Shown: positions 36,827 to 45,336 of the stretch, one piece after another
How the letters are laid out: every line of letters starts with the position of its first letter
Numbering within the stretch: position 1 is the first letter of the stretch
Origin: VAZQ01 sp963725065
GTDB lineage: Bacteria; Pseudomonadota; Alphaproteobacteria; Rhizobiales; Xanthobacteraceae
Reading direction: 5' to 3'
DNA: 64,000 nucleotides
Assembly: GCA_963725065.1 (NCBI GenBank)
Contig: CAVRXD010000042.1
Location: 62,001-126,000 of the forward strand
The notes under the pieces: generated by a model
Database searches by the model: none
What the model saw: the letters and a program-made list of their open reading frames with translations, nothing else
What the model was told of the DNA's origin: nothing
Position numbers and translations under genes: made by a program

Positions 36827-37222
36827 ATGTCCACGCTGAAACCCAAGATCGTGCTGTCACGGCTCGACGGCACCGACTGGACGCGCAAGGGACTGCGGCC
36901 GTTTCTGGAATATCGCGATCTCGGGCTCGCGGAAGCGACCGACGGCCGCATCGGCGGGACCATCGGCCGCGCCATCAAGAAGTTCGAGCCGGGCGGCGGC
37001 GCCCCGCGCCACACGCACAACACCAGCTTTCATCTGATCTTCGTGATGCGCGGCTGGTTTCGCACCGAATTCGAGGGGCTCGGCGAGGTGGTGGTGCGCC
37101 AAGGCGACTGCATCGCCTATCAGGGCGAGATCCCGCAGGCGCACATCGAGTATTCCGACGATTTCGAGGTCATGCAGATCGCGAGCCCCGCGGACTATCG
37201 CACCGACAACATCGGGCCCTGA
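36827..37222 (+). CDS. Cupin-domain protein
   Basis: 131 residues from MSTLKPKIVLSRLDGTDW, with GGAGG 6 bases upstream; no signal peptide. The cupin metal motif is PRHTHNTSFHLIFVMRGWFRTEFEGLG, and motif 2 is GDCIAYQGEIPQAHIEY. It is cytosolic; family members bind metals and include small dioxygenases and isomerases. The divergent TctC suggests a role in carboxylate metabolism, but that is only context. Confidence 0.87.
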   Translation: MSTLKPKIVLSRLDGTDWTRKGLRPFLEYRDLGLAEATDGRIGGTIGRAIKKFEPGGGAPRHTHNTSFHLIFVMRGWFRTEFEGLGEVVVRQGDCIAYQGEIPQAHIEYSDDFEVMQIASPADYRTDNIGP

Positions 37223-37615
37223 CGTCGAGCGCGCCATGATCACGCTTTCGGCAACTCGGTGTGTTGTCAGAAAGTCCGGATCACGCGCGGTGGGGCTATC
37301 GGGGCGTGCTCGGCGTGTGGACCGACGACCGGCCGCATATCCGGAGCCGGTGGGCGCGGGCGCGCGAAGCAGGCCCACGGGCCCAAAATCCGCCGGGATG
37401 TGGCGGTGCTGCTGGCAGGATTGCGGCGCGACGCGCCGCCCTCGGCGCAAGGATCGAGGGAGGGCCGTCGGTCGGTTTCCCGACGGTCCGGCCAGGTCCG
37501 GCCGACCGCACGACCGGCACGCGCTGCGGATACACCGGTTTTCGCGCTTTCGGTCCGCTCGGCATCCCTGATAGACTCCCTCCTCGCCGGAATCACGCAG
37601 TCCAGCGGATTGCTC
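37223..37615. other. Gene-free 393-bp region
   Basis: No convincing gene. A reading frame continuous with the downstream ClpP-like gene is open, but it has no good start and is Arg/Pro-rich, as in shadows. I see no clear promoter or repeat. Confidence 0.35.
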
Positions 37616-38290
37616 ATGCTGAATGTCTTCAAAGCTGCGATGGTGAGCGCGGTATGCCTCGCGAGCCTGGTGCATCCGTCTCCGCTGGCCGCGGAGCCGG
37701 AAGCGGACCAGGGTTCCGAGGGCACCGTCACCATCCTTAACCTCGACAGCGCCGCACACACCGCCGGCGTGGCGATCGACGGCCCGATCAGCAAGAATGC
37801 GGCGACCCATGCCCTGCAGCTGATCCGGTTCCTGCGCCCCGACAACGACGAACTGACGGTCTATCTCAACTCGTCTGGCGGCGATGTGTCCGCGGCCATC
37901 GAACTCGGAGAGGAAGTCAGGAAGCTGTCGGTGCTGACAGCGATCGACGATCACGGGGAGTGCCTGGGCGCTTGTGTCCTGGTTCTGGCGGCAGGCGTGC
38001 GGCGGTCCCCCGTGGCAGACAAAGTGGGGATCTATCGCCTGGCGGATCCAAAGGAGCCGGCGCGTGACCGCGCCGGTCAGAAGAATGCCCCCGCGGCGAA
38101 GAAGGTTTCAGTCTATCTCGCGCGCATGGGCATGCCGGACCGGCTATACAAGGAAATGATGCAGCGCTCGCCGGACAAGATGCTTGTCCTCGATGCCGGG
38201 CGACTCAAGACGCTTGGACTGGAAGGCATCGACCCGGCCTATGAGAAATGGCTGCGCGAAAACGCCAATACCGAGCGGCCGCAACAGTAA
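37616..38290 (+). CDS. Exported ClpP/crotonase-fold protein, probably not a serine protease
   Basis: 224 residues from MLNVFKAAMVSAVCLASLV, a signal peptide (cleavage near AEPEA). The core matches periplasmic ClpP-like proteins: VAIDGPISKNAATHALQLI, LTVYLNSSGGDVSAAIELG, then GECLGACVLVLAAGVRR. In relatives this last stretch has a CxSAC motif whose Ser would be the nucleophile; here it is CLGAC, so the Ser is Gly. It therefore probably lacks peptidase activity. Its ribosome-binding site is weak. Confidence 0.75.
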   Translation: MLNVFKAAMVSAVCLASLVHPSPLAAEPEADQGSEGTVTILNLDSAAHTAGVAIDGPISKNAATHALQLIRFLRPDNDELTVYLNSSGGDVSAAIELGEEVRKLSVLTAIDDHGECLGACVLVLAAGVRRSPVADKVGIYRLADPKEPARDRAGQKNAPAAKKVSVYLARMGMPDRLYKEMMQRSPDKMLVLDAGRLKTLGLEGIDPAYEKWLRENANTERPQQ

Positions 38291-38758
38291 CGGGTCCGTG
38301 TCGTCCACGTTTCCGGTTCACGGACACTGAAAGGCAGGATGATGGATGCGCGGCTCAAGCCCGCGCATGAGGGATAGAGGACGTTTCACCGCGCGTTGGC
38401 AACGCAATCGCGGCAAATAGCGCGGCCTGCTCGTTGACCCGGCATCGTCCCTCACCTGTCGATTCGTTACGTTCGACCGTTCGCCCGTTCGTTCGCGGTC
38501 GCGCTGAAAAATAGCCGACCACGAGAACGCCGCCAACCCTGGTGCCCGCGCCAACACGACGAGGTCATGCCGAGCACACCGCCGTGCGGGTCAATTCATC
38601 GGGTCTGTGGGTTTCCTCACGAATGCGCGGTTGTGCGGGTGGCATGCTGCGGCTGCAAGCGGCCGATTTTCGATCGGCCCGCTGATGCAGCTTGCCGAGC
38701 GGGACTCGTCGCGTGGAGGCATCCTGTTCGACGACCGCCACTCCCACGGAGATGCGCC
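38291..38758. other. 468-bp region with one intergenic repeat and no gene
   Basis: Apart from the palindromic repeat at 38341-38370 I see no gene. A short minus-strand frame ending MRGLEPRIHH is a translation of the repeat and is rejected. Confidence 0.4.
38341..38370. repeat. Dispersed palindromic intergenic repeat, copy 2
   Basis: GATGGATGCGCGGCTCAAGC continuing CCGCGCATGA forms a dyad around CTCAAG with the arms GCGCGG/CCGCGC. Copies are at 13387-13416 and 58908-58933. It follows the end of the ClpP-like gene and could form an mRNA 3' hairpin. Confidence 0.6.
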
Positions 38759-38905
38759 ATGACATCGTCCTTCGTAACAAAGCTTGCGGTGACACTTGCG
38801 CTTGCGCTGACCACGGCGGCGACCGTCTCGTTTGCGCAAAGCCGGCCGCAATCCTGCATCCCGCATTACGACGCGTCGGGGGCGCAAGAGGCGCCCTACT
38901 GCTGA
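38759..38905 (+). CDS. Small exported peptide (48 residues)
   Basis: MTSSFVTKLAVTLALALTTA starts a clean signal peptide (AATVSFAQ as cleavage region) after CGGAGA at 8-base spacing. The mature part is only about 21 residues, with a Cys near each end (SCIPHY and APYC) that could form one disulfide. I recall similar tiny proteins in Bradyrhizobium-like genomes. Function unknown. It is followed 35 bases later by a strong hairpin. Confidence 0.68.
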   Translation: MTSSFVTKLAVTLALALTTAATVSFAQSRPQSCIPHYDASGAQEAPYC

Positions 38906-38940
38906 ATCCGCCGCGGCCTCCCCCCACCTCGGGCCGGATT

Positions 38941-38973
38941 GCAAGAGAGCCCGGTCACGCCGGGCTCTCTTGC
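38941..38973 (+). terminator. Strong stem-loop terminator after the small peptide gene
   Basis: GCAAGAGAGCCCGG-TCACG-CCGGGCTCTCTTGC is a perfect 14-bp stem with a 5-base loop. It lies 35 bases after the 48-residue peptide gene and before the ECF gene. A second hairpin, CCGGAC-N8-GTCCGG (38981-39000), follows at once. The U tract is weak (TTGCTTG). Confidence 0.7.
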
Positions 38974-39075
38974 TTGTGATCCGGACGAACAGAAGTCCGG
39001 TCATTGTGTGATGTGGTTAACAGAAGGTTTCCAGCCCCCAGCCTAGTCATAGGCCATCAAAGAGGGAGGCTGCGT

Positions 39076-39696
39076 ATGCGCAACGATCTCGCCGGGCCCA
39101 ACCACGACATTTCGGCTGACTGGACGCCGCGGAAGGGCCCGGATACCGCGGATGAGGCGCTGATCGCCAAAATCGCGGCCGGCAACCGGCTCGCGATGCA
39201 GGCCTTGTTCGCGCGGCACCACACCCGGGTCTACCGTTTCGTCCTGCGGATGGTGGGAGATGTTGCGGCGGCGGAGGATCTCACCAGCGACGTGTTTCTC
39301 AGCGTGTGGCAACAAGCTCACCGGTTCGAGGCCCGCTCGGCGGTTACGACCTGGCTGTTGGCAATTGCCCGTTACAAGGCGCTGGCCGAGCTCCGCCGTC
39401 GCCCGCAAGCCGCGACATCCGACGAGGATGGCCGGGAGGTCAGCGATACGGCCGACACGCCGGAAATCGCCTTCGAGATCAAGCACCGTGGAGAAATTCT
39501 GCGCAAATGCCTGGCGCGGCTCTCGCGGGAGCATCGGGAGGTGATCGATCTCGTCTACTATCACGAGAAATCAGTGCAGGAAGTTGCCGAGATCACCGGA
39601 ATCCGCGGCAACACCGTCAAAACCCGCATGTTCTACGCACGCAAACAATTGTCCAAGCTGCTCGAAGCCGAAGGCGTTATGGGGGCATTGTCGTAG
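39076..39696 (+). CDS. ECF-type RNA polymerase sigma factor
   Basis: 206 residues from MRNDLAGPNHDISADW, with GGAGG upstream. Region 2 is NRLAMQALFARHHTRVYRFVLRMVGDVAAAEDLTSDVFLSVWQQA, region 4 is GEILRKCLARLSREHREVIDLVYYHEKSVQEVAEITGIRGNTVKTRMFYARKQL. It is a paralogue of the sigma factor at 25547-26143. No anti-sigma gene adjoins, so control may be transcriptional or by a distant partner. Confidence 0.9.
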   Translation: MRNDLAGPNHDISADWTPRKGPDTADEALIAKIAAGNRLAMQALFARHHTRVYRFVLRMVGDVAAAEDLTSDVFLSVWQQAHRFEARSAVTTWLLAIARYKALAELRRRPQAATSDEDGREVSDTADTPEIAFEIKHRGEILRKCLARLSREHREVIDLVYYHEKSVQEVAEITGIRGNTVKTRMFYARKQLSKLLEAEGVMGALS

Positions 39697-39869
39697 CTCC
39701 CCGCACCCGGCGCGACTCGGGTTTGTCGCCAACTCGAAGGCTCACCAATCCCAGCTTTATACGCGCCGTGGCTTTGAATTCTGAATTTATCCCTCTGTGA
39801 AGCAGTTCACATATGCCGCCGAAAAACCCGTGCGAGGCTACCAAACAGCCTTCACGGTCGGTGGGGACC

Positions 39870-40097
39870 ATGTCCGACCCAAACGACGCACAAGTCTGCG
39901 ATTTTTGCAAAGACGGCCATGTCGCCAAACGTAACCAGCAGGTCACGTTTCGCCAGTGGACCGACAAGGGCTACGTGTTCTGCCGAGCGACGATCCCGAT
40001 AGGCGTATGCGACCGTTGCGGGTCAAGGCACTGGAGCGAAGACGCCGAAACAATCATCGAGGACGCGGTCCGGCAAGAATATCAAAAGCTGCCCTAG
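39870..40097 (+). CDS. Small protein with two CxxC zinc-knuckle-like motifs
   Basis: 75 residues from MSDPNDAQVCDFC, with GGTGGGG 5 bases upstream; an in-frame ATG at 39813 would add 19 residues. CDFC and CDRC are spaced by about 45 residues, like YgiT/MqsA-type zinc-finger N-domains (…VRQWTDKGYVFCRATIPIGVCDRCG). No toxin partner is adjacent, so an antitoxin role is not supported. It probably binds Zn. Confidence 0.7.
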   Translation: MSDPNDAQVCDFCKDGHVAKRNQQVTFRQWTDKGYVFCRATIPIGVCDRCGSRHWSEDAETIIEDAVRQEYQKLP

Positions 40098-40203
40098 GGA
40101 CTGCTCGCTGCTCCCCATTCAACCGCCGTCATCCCGCGGGGCTCGAGCTACGGCATCACCTGAGCTGGCAAGCAACGAGTTCACGCCACGAAGACTTCGC
40201 CGC

Positions 40204-40941
40204 TCACGATGGATCGAAGTCCGAGCCCTCGTCGGCAATCGCGGCCAGCTTGTCCGGTAGCACCACGCTGACGCCGCCGCGTTCGAGCCGAACCCATCCG
40301 CGCTTGACCCATGCCCGCAGTTGTTTGTTGGTGCTTTCCCGGGACCTGCCGATCATCTGGCTGATCTCGCGTTGGGTAATGGCTACTTTACGCCCGGGTG
40401 TTGGGCCACCCTGCTCGGACGATGTCAGCTGCAGCAGCGCCTTTGCCAGCCGCGTCGGCAGGTTCAGGAATGTCACGTCCTGGACCTGCTCGCTCGTCCG
40501 GCGCAGCCGCGAACAGAGAATTTCGATGAACTTGATCGTCACATCCGGATGGCTGCTGAGGAACGGCACGAAATCTCGCCGCTCGATGACGATAAGCTCG
40601 CAGTCGGACATGGCGGTGGCATCCGCGGTGCGAGGGCGGCCGTCAAGCAGCGCGATCTCACCGAAAATCTCACCTTCGCGAAAGATGTTGAGTACGATGT
40701 CCTTGCCCTCGGCCGAGGCAACGCTCACCTTGACGCTTCCGGTCAGCACTCCCATCAACCCGGTGCCCGGATCTCCTTTCGCGAATATCGTGGCGCCGCG
40801 CGCCACCTTCCGCGTTTTCATGTACGACCCGAGATGCTCGATCACCGGTCCCGGGAGATCTTGAAACAAGGGATGATTGCGGAGCAGCGACAGCCTGTCT
40901 CGCGTTCGCTCCGCCGGCTGCTTGCCCCCTGGCATCGACAT
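40204..40941 (-). CDS. Crp/Fnr family transcriptional regulator
   Basis: 245 residues from the ATG at 40941, GAGGGAG upstream. The cyclic-nucleotide-binding fold is clear (LFQDLPGPVIEHLGSYMKTRKV, FREGEIFGEIALLDGRPRTADATA) with the Glu, Arg and Thr that bind cAMP-like ligands in CRP. The C-terminal HTH is VAITQREISQMIGRSRESTNKQLRAWVKRGWVRLERGGVSV. There are no N-terminal Cys for an FNR iron-sulfur cluster. Its target is unknown; it is transcribed divergently from the small LysR-like gene. Confidence 0.92.
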   Translation of the reverse strand: MSMPGGKQPAERTRDRLSLLRNHPLFQDLPGPVIEHLGSYMKTRKVARGATIFAKGDPGTGLMGVLTGSVKVSVASAEGKDIVLNIFREGEIFGEIALLDGRPRTADATAMSDCELIVIERRDFVPFLSSHPDVTIKFIEILCSRLRRTSEQVQDVTFLNLPTRLAKALLQLTSSEQGGPTPGRKVAITQREISQMIGRSRESTNKQLRAWVKRGWVRLERGGVSVVLPDKLAAIADEGSDFDPS

Positions 40942-41461
40942 GAGAGTTCGCTCCCTCGGCTCCTCAAAGACGAGCAACCCGACGTCCATCCGTCGTCGAC
41001 CGTACGTACTGCAAGCGCTTGGCCCGACTCGCGTGTCCAGAGGCATGAGTATAGCCCAAGGCTATCGACATGGCGTTGCACTTCTCAGGCCGGTCTTTTG
41101 GTAGACGCCGCCCCGTCACTCAAGTCAAAACTGCGGCCTCCGAACTGAAGCTACAACAAGCACGGACTCGCGAGGTGTGAAGCGCTTCATACCAGCGTGC
41201 TTTGTCGCGCGCGCGCTCGTCGGTACAATGGTGTGGCAGCAGCCCCCCTTGATCGAGCGACCGCCACGCCAGGGCGATTCTGTCCGCGCCAGCGACGCTA
41301 TGTGGGCGAAACCGCGGTCGATGGGCCGCTTGGGCCCGGGAACCGCACCGGCCGCGGGTGGGCACGGAAGTTCTTCCCTTTGTGACCTACCTCACCATCC
41401 GTACGAGCCGCCCATGACAGGGTCGCGGACGTGAGCGCAATTCATGCGCAGAGGTGAAGAC
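40942..41461. other. 520-bp divergent region with a perfect 12-bp palindrome
   Basis: No convincing gene between the Crp/Fnr regulator (minus) and the LysR-like gene (plus). It holds TGAAGCGCTTCA at 41178-41189, a perfect palindrome that could be a regulator site. Confidence 0.35.
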
Positions 41462-41791
41462 ATGCAAATGCACCAAATCCGCTATTTCCTGGCGCTGTGC
41501 GAGGAACGCAATTTTACTCGCGCCGCCAAACGCAGCGGCGTCTCCCAGCCTTCGCTGACCAACGGGATCATCACACTGGAGCGCGAGCTCGGCGGAGCGC
41601 TGTTTCAACGCAAGCCGACGATCGCGCTCACCGCGCTCGGCTATGCGATGCAACCCTACCTGGCCCGGATCGCGGAAAACGCTGACCACGCCCAGCGGGC
41701 GGCAGAGGCGCTGGCCGACCGACGCGCAGCCAACGGCGAGAGCGTGACACTCCATCAATCGGCAGAGACGTCCCTATGCTCATCGAGCTGA
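41462..41791 (+). CDS. Standalone LysR-type DNA-binding domain protein
   Basis: 109 residues from MQMHQIRYFLALCEERNFTR, with GAGGTG 7 bases upstream. It is the winged-HTH of LysR regulators (RAAKRSGVSQPSLTNGIITLERELGGALFQR) plus the linker helix (YLARIAENADHAQRAAEALA), then stops. The ~200-residue effector domain is absent from all frames downstream. I recall similar short proteins in Bradyrhizobium-like genomes, so it may be a genuine short regulator rather than a remnant. The last 16 bases overlap the next gene. Confidence 0.75.
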   Translation: MQMHQIRYFLALCEERNFTRAAKRSGVSQPSLTNGIITLERELGGALFQRKPTIALTALGYAMQPYLARIAENADHAQRAAEALADRRAANGESVTLHQSAETSLCSSS

Positions 41792-42003
41792 TCATGGCGA
41801 CGCTCATTGTCGCTTTTCTCCTCGTCGCCACGCTCGGCCACGTGCTTCTCGCCGCAGCGATCTACAAGTGCCTGCGTGAGGACTATGTCAACGGCCGGGG
41901 CCGAAGGGCACCCGCGCGCAACACGAGCGCTGCGGGCAGCGACGTGGGGCGCGCCGCCGCACCCGGCGGCTTCATTGAAACCGTCTGCGCCACGAAAAGC
42001 TGA
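41776..42003 (+). CDS. Small membrane protein
   Basis: 75 residues. One long hydrophobic helix at the N-terminus (ELIMATLIVAFLLVATLGHVLLAAAIYKCL) is followed by a basic and then Gly/Ala-rich tail. It overlaps the end of the LysR-type gene by 16 bases. No function known; the pairing with a DNA-binding protein may be regulatory (inference). Confidence 0.55.
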   Translation: MLIELIMATLIVAFLLVATLGHVLLAAAIYKCLREDYVNGRGRRAPARNTSAAGSDVGRAAAPGGFIETVCATKS

Positions 42004-42165
42004 GACCGGCGCGACCTGCGTACCAGCGATTCCCTTCGCCACCTCGCATCGACCGGCGGCTGGACACATGCCGGTTGAGGCTTGTGCGATGCCGTCGCCA
42101 CTCCCTACAATCTTTCGACAAGCAGAGAGCGCTCGTTCCCGAGAGCGCCGACGGGAGGACGACAG

Positions 42166-43155
42166 ATGCGGCGCTTCGGCCGGGCGTTGGTGCCTGCCCT
42201 CTGCCTCCTCTTCATCGCCGCCAACGCGTGCGCACAGGCTCCCTATCCTTCGAAGCCGATCAGGATTCTCGTGCCCTATGCGCCCGGCGGTCTGACCGAC
42301 GTCGTCGCCCGGCTCTATTCCGAGCAGTTGCGACACCGCTTGGGCCGCGGCGTTTTCATCGACAACAAGCCCGGCGCCTCCGGAATCATCGCGATCGAGG
42401 AGATGGTCCGCGCCAGACCCGACGGCCACACCTTGATGATCGGAAACATCTCCACCAATGGGCTGACGCCGATCCTGCTCGCGAAGAAAATGAAGATCGA
42501 CTACGAACGCGACGTCCAGATCATCACGCCGCTGGCGGACGTGCCGGTCTTCTTCCTCGCAACCACGACGAATTTCCAGCCCGCCACCTTCGCCGATTTC
42601 CTGGTTTTTGCCAGGGAGCATCCGCGCAAGGTGCGATACGGCAGTGCCGGGATCGGCAGCTATCAGCAAATCAACACCGAGATCCTCGCCAAGCGAGCAG
42701 GTCTCGACCTCGTGCACATTCCGTTCAAAGGCGGCGGCGCCGAGATCATCCGCGATCTCGCCAACGGCGACATTCAGGTGTCATGGTTCAACATCACCAA
42801 TCCGGTCGGCATGATGAAGGCTGGCCGCGTGCGCGCGCTCGCCATCGCGGCCGAGCGACGGCTGGCGCAGCATCCCGACGTCCCCACCCTCTCGGAGGTC
42901 GGCTTTCCCGGCATCCGCGCGTCGCAGTGGGTGGCTGCGTTTGCACCGGCGGGTGTCACGTCCGACATTGTCGAGACGCTGCGTCATGCGTTCGTCCAGG
43001 CGATGGCCGTGCCGGACATGCGGGACGCCTTCGAGCGTGGCGGAATGGTCGTTCCGCCGCAATCCTCGCTCGACGACCCGCGCGGCTGGCTGCGGAACGA
43101 AATGACGAACTGGAAACGCGACGTCGAGGACGTCGGCATCGTCGTGGAGGAGTGA
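42166..43155 (+). CDS. TctC/Bug-family substrate-binding protein
   Basis: 329 residues from MRRFGRALVPALCLLFIAAN, with GGGAGG 8 bases upstream; signal peptide ends near ACAQ. Family motifs: YPSKPIRILVPYAPGGLTDVVARL, FIDNKPGASGIIAIEEMVRARPDGHTL and VHIPFKGGGAEIIRDLANGDI. A periplasmic carboxylate-binding protein, probably presenting the substrate for the dehydrogenase gene two bases downstream (inference). Confidence 0.92.
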   Translation: MRRFGRALVPALCLLFIAANACAQAPYPSKPIRILVPYAPGGLTDVVARLYSEQLRHRLGRGVFIDNKPGASGIIAIEEMVRARPDGHTLMIGNISTNGLTPILLAKKMKIDYERDVQIITPLADVPVFFLATTTNFQPATFADFLVFAREHPRKVRYGSAGIGSYQQINTEILAKRAGLDLVHIPFKGGGAEIIRDLANGDIQVSWFNITNPVGMMKAGRVRALAIAAERRLAQHPDVPTLSEVGFPGIRASQWVAAFAPAGVTSDIVETLRHAFVQAMAVPDMRDAFERGGMVVPPQSSLDDPRGWLRNEMTNWKRDVEDVGIVVEE

Positions 43156-43157
43156 GC

Positions 43158-44216
43158 TTGAGAATTGGAATCCTGCTGGGCGACGACATCGGCCTCGAAG
43201 TTGTTCCGGAATGCGTCAAGGTGATGAAGGCAGCCGCCGCGCGCGAGCGCCTGGAGATCGAGTGGCAGCCGTTCCCGATCGGCAAGCGCGGGCACGAGGA
43301 GCACGGCAACACGCTGCCGGCGGTGACCGAGCAGGGCCTGCGCGAGCTTGACGGCTGGGTGATGGGACCGATCGGGCACGCCGCCTATCCGCGCGGGGAT
43401 GCCACCTGGGTGATGCCGCCGGTGCGCAAGAAGTTCGACCTGTTCGCGGCGGTGCGGCCGGCGCTGTCCCACGCCACCATCCCGTCGATCCACCGCGACG
43501 TCGATATCGTGTTCCTGCGCGAGCTGACCGAGGGGATGCTCTATTCCGAGACGGTGGTCGCCGGAGCGCCCGAGTTCCGGCCCAATGACGACATCACGGT
43601 CGCCATGCGCGTGATCACCCGCAAGGGATCGAACCGGGTCGCGCGCGAGGCGTTCGAGATTGCCCGCACCCGCAAGCGCAAAAAGGTCACCGCGGCGCAC
43701 AAGGAGCCCGTGTACCGGCTGGCCTGCGGCATGTTCGCGGAGGAATGCCGCAAGGTGGCGCGCGAGTACCCGGACGTGACGTTCGAGGAGATGATGATCG
43801 ACTCGATCTCCATGAAGCTGGTGACCGCGCCGCAGCAGTTCGACGTCGTCGTGACCACCAACCAGTTCGGCGACATTCTCACCGATATCGGCGCCGGTCT
43901 GGTCGGCGGGCTCGGTCTCGCACCGGGGCTCTGCGTGGGCGAGCGGCAGGCGATGGCGCAGGCAACTCATGGCTCGGCGCCCGATATCACCGGGCGCAAC
44001 ATTGCCAACCCCTACGCCATGATCGTCTCAGGCCAGATGCTGCTGGCATGGCTCGGCCGCAAGCGCGGCGAGCCGAAGGCGACCGCGGCAGCCGGGCGCA
44101 TCCACGCAGCAGTGAACACGGTGATCGCGACCGGCAAGCACCTGACCCGGGATCTGGGCGGTCAGGCCGGCACCACGGAAATGGGAGACGCGATCGCCGC
44201 CGCCGTGCAAGGATAG
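43158..44216 (+). CDS. Isocitrate/isopropylmalate dehydrogenase family protein
   Basis: 352 residues from a TTG start (43158), 2 bases after the TctC stop, with GGAGGAG in the end of TctC; translation is probably coupled. N-terminal LRIGILLGDDIGLEVVPECVKV is the family start (beta-decarboxylating dehydrogenases usually have GDGIG; here GDDIG). Catalytic residues are seen in VFLRELTEGMLY and VVTTNQFGDILTDIGAGLVGGLGLAPG, and the coenzyme loop HGSAPDITGRNIANPYAMI. It oxidises a malate- or isocitrate-like 2-hydroxy acid; substrate unknown. Context with TctC suggests tartrate- or malate-like acids. Confidence 0.88.
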   Translation: MRIGILLGDDIGLEVVPECVKVMKAAAARERLEIEWQPFPIGKRGHEEHGNTLPAVTEQGLRELDGWVMGPIGHAAYPRGDATWVMPPVRKKFDLFAAVRPALSHATIPSIHRDVDIVFLRELTEGMLYSETVVAGAPEFRPNDDITVAMRVITRKGSNRVAREAFEIARTRKRKKVTAAHKEPVYRLACGMFAEECRKVAREYPDVTFEEMMIDSISMKLVTAPQQFDVVVTTNQFGDILTDIGAGLVGGLGLAPGLCVGERQAMAQATHGSAPDITGRNIANPYAMIVSGQMLLAWLGRKRGEPKATAAAGRIHAAVNTVIATGKHLTRDLGGQAGTTEMGDAIAAAVQG

Positions 44217-44271
44217 AGGATCAACGAGCCACGCTGGAATAACCGGCGGGCGCTTCATCGGGAGGAAGTAC

Positions 44272-45279
44272 ATGCGCATTGATCTCGCCAGGCGAGCCGC
44301 CACGCTCGCGCTCGCCGGCATGTTACCGCTGATGACGCTGGCGCAAGCGGTCGGCCAAACATCCACCCCGCCCTCCGCGCAAGCCTGGCCGCAGCGTCCC
44401 ATTCGGATGATCTGTCCATTCCCCGCGGGCGGCGGTACCGATTTCATTGCGCGCCTGGCCGCCAAGCACCTGTCGGACCGGCTCGGCCAGCAGGTCTATG
44501 TGGAGAACCGCGGCGGCGCCAACGGAGCAATCGGCCTGCAGGCCCTGATGCAATCCGACCCTGACGGCTACACCATCGGCGCGATCTCCGACGGGCCGAT
44601 CGTCGCCAACCCGGCACTTTACGAGAAGCTCGCCTATCAGCCGCTGCGCGACTTCATTCCGGTCGCCATGATGATCCGCTACCCTTCGATGCTGATCGCG
44701 CATCCCGCGGTCGGCGTCCGCAACGTCGCCGAGCTGATCGCGCTGGCCAAGGCCAAGCCTGGCGTGCTGACTTATTCGTCAGGCGGAACCGGCAATTTCA
44801 GCCATCTCGGCCTCGAGCTGCTTGCGCTGCAGACCGGCATCAAGCTGCTGCACGTGCCGTATCGCGGCGTCGGTCCGGCCACCATGGCACTGATCGGCGG
44901 CGACGTGCAGCTCATGTACAACAATGTCGCGACGGCGTTGGAGCACGTGCGCGGCGGCAAGGCGGTCCCGGTCGCGGTCGGAGAACCGGCCCGGCTCCCG
45001 GCGTTGCCCGATATTCCCGCGGTGGCGGAGACCGTGCCGGGTTTCGAAATGTCGGCATGGGTCGCGATCTTCGTGCCGGCCAAGACGCCGAAGGATGTCG
45101 TCACGCGCCTGAGCCAGGAAGTCGCGGCCCTGCTCAAGGATCCTGACGTGATGAAGATATTCGCCGAGCAGCAGATTCTCGCCTTCTACAAGGATCCCGA
45201 CGACCTCGCCCGCTACATCAAGGTGGAATTGGAGAAATGGGATCGCGTGATCAAGACCGCAGGCATCAAGGGAGACTGA
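44272..45279 (+). CDS. TctC/Bug-family substrate-binding protein
   Basis: 335 residues; signal peptide ends near AVGQT. Family motifs: WPQRPIRMICPFPAGGGTDFIARLAAKHLS, QVYVENRGGANGAIGLQALMQSDPDGYTI and LLHVPYRGVGPATMALIGGDVQLMYN. It belongs to the plus-strand catabolic run, 55 bp after the dehydrogenase gene. Confidence 0.93.
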   Translation: MRIDLARRAATLALAGMLPLMTLAQAVGQTSTPPSAQAWPQRPIRMICPFPAGGGTDFIARLAAKHLSDRLGQQVYVENRGGANGAIGLQALMQSDPDGYTIGAISDGPIVANPALYEKLAYQPLRDFIPVAMMIRYPSMLIAHPAVGVRNVAELIALAKAKPGVLTYSSGGTGNFSHLGLELLALQTGIKLLHVPYRGVGPATMALIGGDVQLMYNNVATALEHVRGGKAVPVAVGEPARLPALPDIPAVAETVPGFEMSAWVAIFVPAKTPKDVVTRLSQEVAALLKDPDVMKIFAEQQILAFYKDPDDLARYIKVELEKWDRVIKTAGIKGD

Positions 45280-45336
45280 CGCGTCGCCGGCATCTCACTG
45301 AACACATGGGCCACTGAAACGCATGGGCCATTGATT

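Noticed and set aside
38318..38557. 79-codon minus-strand frame ending MRGLEPRIHH
   Set aside because: It is a translation of the palindromic repeat, a well-known source of false ORFs.
26230..39050. Shared GGTTAAC motif upstream of both ECF genes as an ECF promoter
   Set aside because: It is a short palindromic hexamer in opposite orientation relative to the two genes; not enough to support a promoter.
39870..40097. Antitoxin of an MqsRA/HigBA-type pair
   Set aside because: No toxin-like small gene lies next to it.
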